This document shows, one piece after another, positions 5,920-8,739 of a DNA stretch of 8,739 nt. The notes below the pieces were generated by a model. It ran no database searches and was not told where the DNA came from. It saw only the letters and a list, made by a program, of their open reading frames with translations. The DNA is taken from contig DASZKZ010000087.1 in NCBI GenBank assembly GCA_035552595.1, positions 1 to 8,739 of the forward strand. Direction: 5' to 3'. The DNA is from Aeolococcus sp035552595. Lineage in GTDB: Bacteria; Chloroflexota; Dormibacteria; Aeolococcales; Aeolococcaceae. The position numbers and the translations under genes are program-made. Numbering within the stretch: the first letter of the stretch is position 1; each line of letters starts with the position of its first letter.

Positions 5920-6188
5920 GCTCGCCGAAGGGCGAGCCCGGCGCGATTCATCGCGCCGAGTGGGGAGTGAGCAGCGCCGGCTCCGCCGGTGCTGCGAGAG
6001 GGGCGCATCGCACCTCTGTAAAGACAACGGGCCCCCAGCCACTCGCGCCCAGAAGCGACGAGCGAAGCGAGGAGCGCATTCGGCGCGAGTGGCTGGGAAG
6101 ACTCTCGCTTATTCGAACTACCAAGCGACGCGATCGCGTCTTCGCGAAGTGGCTGCGGCGATCTGACAGCCGTTGTTGCTGCCACAAC
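5920..6188. repeat. Tandem block of adjacent hairpins (REP/BIME-like or structured RNA)
   Basis: Successive stems nearly tile this stretch. GCTCGCC/GGCGAGC with a 4-base loop occupies 5920-5937, and GGCGCGA/TCGCGCC with a 4-base loop 5940-5957. GCAGCGCCGGC/GCCGGTGCTGC (11 bp, one G-U, 3-base loop) covers 5971-5995. AGAGG+GCG/CGC+CCTCT lies at 5997-6017, and a 16-bp stem at 6034-6097. TCGCTT/AAGCGA spans 6105-6128, with the palindromes GACGCGATCGCGTC at 6127-6140 and CTTCGCGAAG at 6140-6149. GGCTG/CAGCC at 6151-6171 and GTTGT/ACAAC at 6172-6188 complete the block. The stems are visible in the sequence. Whether they are transcribed, and whether the block recurs elsewhere in the genome, cannot be told from this window. 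Confidence 0.6.
6034..6097. repeat. Perfect 16-bp inverted repeat with a 32-base loop
   Basis: CCCAGCCACTCGCGCC (6034-6049) is the exact reverse complement of 6082-6097. The loop between them is purine-rich with the repeating unit GCGA/GAGCG/AAGCGA. The right arm ends in TGGCTGGG, the same bases as the CCA end and acceptor of the tRNA-like segment about 245 bp to the left. A stem this long without mismatch suggests recent origin or selection for structure. Confidence 0.75.
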
Positions 6189-6259
6189 CCTCGGTTGGAG
6201 CAGACGCACCGTCGCGAAAGACGCGTCCCGCGTGTTGAGAAGTCGGCCCCTCGTGTAAC

Positions 6260-7573
6260 TCATTCTCCTGGCAGTCCGGCCGCCGGCGCCGGGGCGTTTG
6301 CCGCCGCCCGGTCCCGTTGCCATGCCTCCATCACGGGCATGTGGCGGAAGATCCGCCAAAGGCTCAGGTCATACACCGCTTTCATGGCACCAGCTATGAC
6401 AAACGGCAGGCCAAGTGTCAGCAGGGCTCCCTGGAGGAGTGCGCCGGAGATGACTGGGCTGGCAGCAGATCCTGCGCTACGCGCCAGCGAGGTGACACTC
6501 GCTGCAGCGGTTCGCTCACCGGGTGCGACCAGGGCCATCGTGTACGCCTGACGAGTCGGCACATCCATCTGCGACAGCAACTGCCGCCCGAGAAGCACAC
6601 CGGCGGCGAGGGGAAAGGCAGGCATCAAAGCCACCACGATGAGCAGCGCATTCGACGGGAGATGGGTGAACACCATCGTGTTCAGGAGGCCATAGCGGCG
6701 TGACAGAGGAACCGCCGCCAGGAACGAGAGAGCAGAGAGCGTGTTGGCGGCGAAGAAGAGCACGCCGAGGGGACCGAGGGGTACGCCAAATCGCAGGTGA
6801 AAGTACAGGGCCACAAGACTCTGGACGACGAGTCCGCCCGCCAAGGCATCGACGCTGAACAATGCCGCCAGCCGCATGACAATGGAGCGCGAAGGCCCCA
6901 TGGCCGGCATGAGCCGAGGTCGCCTCCGGCCACGCATTGCGGCCTCGGTGTCACGAGAAGGAGTGTGAAGCGCAGCTTCGACCGCCGGGGACAGACGCAT
7001 CGCGAGCAGGACGGTCAGCATCGCTGCCACGACGTACACACCGAACATGAGACGAATGCCGCTGCTCGGGCCGATACCGGCACGCGTCAGGAGGTCGGGC
7101 AGGCCCGCGGCCAGTGCGCCCATGGCGCCGGCAAATGACGCCACTAGGTTGTACCGGGCAAAGATCGCGGTTCGACGTTCCACCGGAACGATCTGCGGCA
7201 CGATCGTCTGCTCGATGGGAAGAAACGGAGCGGTCTCCGAGCCGGAAGTGCCCAGCGTGCCGAAGAACCCGGCAACCAGCAGGAGGGGGTAGAACGAGAA
7301 GAGTCCGAAGATGACGCCGGTCAGGGCCATCAGACCAGCCAGGACCGCGAGCGTCCGCCGCCTGCCCCAACGATCGGCATGCAGGGCGATGAGGTACGTA
7401 CCGAAAAAGTCACCCGCCAGCGAGACGGTGATGATCGCTCCGATTCCCACCGGCGAGAGTCCACGCTGGCTGAGTGCCACGCCAAGCAGGACGCTCAGGA
7501 TCCCGTACGCAAATGCGCGTAGCCCGCGGGCGGCGATTACCAACCGGACATCCGCAGGGCGCGGAGAGCGCAT
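6260..7573 (-). CDS. MFS transporter, 12-TM type
   Basis: This protein of about 437 aa has evenly spaced hydrophobic segments throughout and fits a 12-helix major facilitator carrier of the inner membrane. In numbering from the longer start, RGLRAFAYGILSVLLGVAL (20-38) is helix 1. ADRWGRRRTL (70-79) is the MFS motif A between helices 2 and 3. GSETAPFLPIEQTIVPQ (115-131) follows, and GER..ASVTSLARS occurs in the C-terminal half. The start is placed at the ATG at 7573 because GAGGG lies 5 bases ahead of it. The ATG at 7585, giving 441 aa, has no ribosome binding site but cannot be excluded. The gene lies 65 bp downstream of the chromate transporter on the same strand, so the two probably share a transcript. 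The substrate is not identifiable. Efflux of a toxic anion or drug is a guess from context. Confidence 0.92.
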   Translation of the reverse strand: MRSPRPADVRLVIAARGLRAFAYGILSVLLGVALSQRGLSPVGIGAIITVSLAGDFFGTYLIALHADRWGRRRTLAVLAGLMALTGVIFGLFSFYPLLLVAGFFGTLGTSGSETAPFLPIEQTIVPQIVPVERRTAIFARYNLVASFAGAMGALAAGLPDLLTRAGIGPSSGIRLMFGVYVVAAMLTVLLAMRLSPAVEAALHTPSRDTEAAMRGRRRPRLMPAMGPSRSIVMRLAALFSVDALAGGLVVQSLVALYFHLRFGVPLGPLGVLFFAANTLSALSFLAAVPLSRRYGLLNTMVFTHLPSNALLIVVALMPAFPLAAGVLLGRQLLSQMDVPTRQAYTMALVAPGERTAAASVTSLARSAGSAASPVISGALLQGALLTLGLPFVIAGAMKAVYDLSLWRIFRHMPVMEAWQRDRAAANAPAPAAGLPGE

Positions 7574-7578
7574 GCCGA

Positions 7579-7583
7579 CCCTC
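7579..7583 (-). promoter_or_regulatory. Ribosome binding site favouring the shorter MFS start
   Basis: Minus-strand GAGGG lies 5 bases before the ATG at 7573 and overlaps the alternative ATG at 7585, which has no comparable motif upstream. Confidence 0.45.
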
Positions 7584-7638
7584 ATGGGAGCAATGCGCGC
7601 GGGAGCCGGACCGTGTGTTTCAGCACGACGTTTGCGGC

Positions 7639-8739
7639 TCAGTGAGTCGTCCCGGTGACGAGGAGGCCCGCTAGGATGCCGACTGCGACACCGAGGGGTT
7701 GCCCGCGCGGCCAGCGCCAGAGCATGGCGAACACAGCGACGGCAGTGACCACCTCGATAGGGCCAGCGAAGGAGACGCGTGCGAGCGCAACGCAGGCCGA
7801 TGCGATCAGCCCCACCGCCGCCACGACCACGCCGTCGAGCGCAGCACGGATGCCGGGACGCGCCTCCGTGATCCGCACGACCACGTCGACGAGCGGGACG
7901 AACACCAACGAGGGCGCGAAGATGGCCAGCGCTGCGACCACGCCGCCACCAATTCCGGAGACCTGCACGCCCAGGAAAGCGGCCACCGCGAAGACAGGGC
8001 CGGGTGTCACCTGCGACACGGCAAACGCGTCGGCCACCTGGCGATCCGTGAGATGGAAGCTGCCGCCAACGAAGTCAGCATGCAAGAAGGGCAGCAACAC
8101 GTATCCGCTCCCGAACGCCACCGCACCAATCTTCAGAAAGGTCAACGCCAGAGGCAGGAGCCCGGCGGTAATCGCCGGGGCTGGGACGGCCGCGAGCCAA
8201 GGCAGCGCGCTCGCAAGCCTGCTTCCTCCGTTGCGACCACCCCGAGCGGAATTCAGCTCCCATGCCAGGTAACCGATCACAGCGCCCCCAGCCAACATTG
8301 CGATCGGGTTCACGCCCAGGATCCCGCCTGCGAGCGCCGCAGCAGCTATTGCGACTCCGACCAGCCCCCGCTGCCCCAGCGCAGAGAGGTCCACCGCCGC
8401 CCGGGCCACGATGCCAACCACGGCGGCATCCACCCCCAAGAGGACCAACTGCACATGCCGGTCAGCGCCGACATGCAGATAGAGTTCTGCGAGTCCAAGC
8501 ATCACGAGCACGGCGGGTCCGATGAACAGCAAGGCAGCGAGCAGCATCCCCGAGACGCCCGCGCGTCGCAGTCCAAGAAGCAGCGCGAGCTGAGTTGACC
8601 CCGGCCCAGGCAGCAGATTGCATGCGGCGAAGAGCCGGCTGAACTCTGCGCGCTCCAACCAGTGCCGGCGACGCACGACCTCGCGCTCCATCAGCGCGAC
8701 GTGCACCGCGGGGCCGCCGATGGCGCGCCAGCCCAATGG
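7639..8739 (-). CDS. chrA: Chromate transporter, two-domain ChrA type (5' end beyond the window)
   Basis: This inner-membrane CHR-superfamily protein exports chromate, or in some members related anions, using the proton gradient. About 366 residues are visible. The family start LGWRAIGGPAVHVALMEREVV lies at the window edge, and the frame stays open to base 8739, so a short N-terminal piece is missing. The TTG at 8736 is an internal Leu codon of the conserved LG..aiGGP motif, not a start. The N-terminal CHR domain has NLLPGPGSTQLALLLGLRRAG (40-60). The C-terminal repeat has AFGSGYVLLPFLHADFV (207-223) and AVSQVTPGPVFAVAAFLG (239-256). Two fused CHR domains make this the long-chain form. No chrB-like regulator is visible. 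The MFS gene follows on the same strand. True chromate specificity cannot be read from the sequence. Confidence 0.93.
   Translation of the reverse strand, partial: PLGWRAIGGPAVHVALMEREVVRRRHWLERAEFSRLFAACNLLPGPGSTQLALLLGLRRAGVSGMLLAALLFIGPAVLVMLGLAELYLHVGADRHVQLVLLGVDAAVVGIVARAAVDLSALGQRGLVGVAIAAAALAGGILGVNPIAMLAGGAVIGYLAWELNSARGGRNGGSRLASALPWLAAVPAPAITAGLLPLALTFLKIGAVAFGSGYVLLPFLHADFVGGSFHLTDRQVADAFAVSQVTPGPVFAVAAFLGVQVSGIGGGVVAALAIFAPSLVFVPLVDVVVRITEARPGIRAALDGVVVAAVGLIASACVALARVSFAGPIEVVTAVAVFAMLWRWPRGQPLGVAVGILAGLLVTGTTH

Larger units (their letters stand above)
5760..6259. other. 500-bp non-coding region with tRNA-like end and dense hairpins
   Basis: No open frame here has a family signature, a credible start or a ribosome binding site. 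The frames that cross it read as Arg/Ser-rich low-information sequence and carry the stem repeats in translated form. From left to right the region holds the leader of the DUF899 gene (5760-5800), a small hairpin CGCA/TGCG (5829-5841), a tRNA-like 3' end (5845-5873), and a hairpin-dense block (about 5920-6190). About 70 bases with short dyads (for example GACG/CGTC at 6203-6213) then run up to the stop of the MFS gene. Both flanking genes are on the minus strand, so a minus-strand transcript through this region is plausible. Confidence 0.7.

Noticed and set aside
6050..6081. CRISPR-like or tandem repeat of GCGA/GAGCG units
   Set aside because: Units are only 5-7 bases, imperfect, without spacers, and confined to one hairpin loop.
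5898..6359. Minus-strand frame across the hairpin block
   Set aside because: It begins inside the MFS gene in another frame and has Ser/Arg/Ala low-information content. No start signal supports it.
5967..6551. Plus-strand frame across the hairpin block into the MFS gene
   Set aside because: It half overlaps a strong minus-strand gene, and the rest simply translates the inverted repeats. There is no ribosome binding site or domain.
7699..8598. Long plus-strand open frame opposite chrA
   Set aside because: Composition is Arg/His/Gln-rich with no family features, and the opposite strand encodes a full CHR protein.
8734..8736. TTG as the real start of the chromate transporter
   Set aside because: It is the Leu codon inside the conserved LGxxxxGGP motif, and the frame remains open to the window edge, so the gene is truncated by the window.

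Overview
This is a GC-rich bacterial chromosomal window. It holds seven well-supported genes plus the last codons of an eighth, and about 500 bp of unusual non-coding DNA. The host is probably a soil or environmental bacterium from an actinobacterial-type lineage (Actinomycetota, Chloroflexota or Dormibacterota-like). That guess rests on the GC content, the DUF899 and VAT1-like genes, GTG starts and a probable leaderless gene. Nothing in the window fixes the phylum.

Layout. At the left edge (2-46, +) are the last 14 codons of an upstream gene, possibly a TetR-type regulator. It converges on a zinc-independent NADPH:quinone-reductase-like MDR enzyme (67-1101, -). A 77-bp divergent region separates that gene from a three-gene plus-strand operon (1179-3512): an ABC ATPase, an ABC-2 permease, and a single-pass membrane protein with a PEGA-like C-terminal domain. 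The three genes overlap by a few bases, so they are probably translationally coupled, and the third is a good candidate accessory subunit of the exporter. Next comes a separately promoted secreted protein with an HxxxHExxE motif (3627-4937, +). It runs tail-to-tail into a DUF899 thioredoxin-fold protein (4965-5759, -).

The stretch 5760-6259 has no credible gene. Its minus strand carries a canonical tRNA T-arm, acceptor 3' strand and CCA resembling the 3' end of tRNA-Gln, with no intact tRNA around it. From about 5920 to 6190 it is tiled with adjacent hairpins, including a perfect 16-bp inverted repeat. This is the most unexplained part of the window. Candidates are a degenerate tRNA or integration-site remnant, a REP/MITE-like repeat, or a structured RNA.

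To the right, an MFS transporter (6260-7573, -) lies just downstream of a two-domain ChrA-type chromate transporter (7639 to the window edge, -, N-terminus cut off). These two likely form an anion or efflux transport operon.

No CRISPR array, insertion sequence, transposase or recognisable defence system is visible. The candidates for something undescribed are the hairpin/tRNA-like region, the PEGA-like partner of the ABC exporter, and the secreted HxxxHExxE protein.
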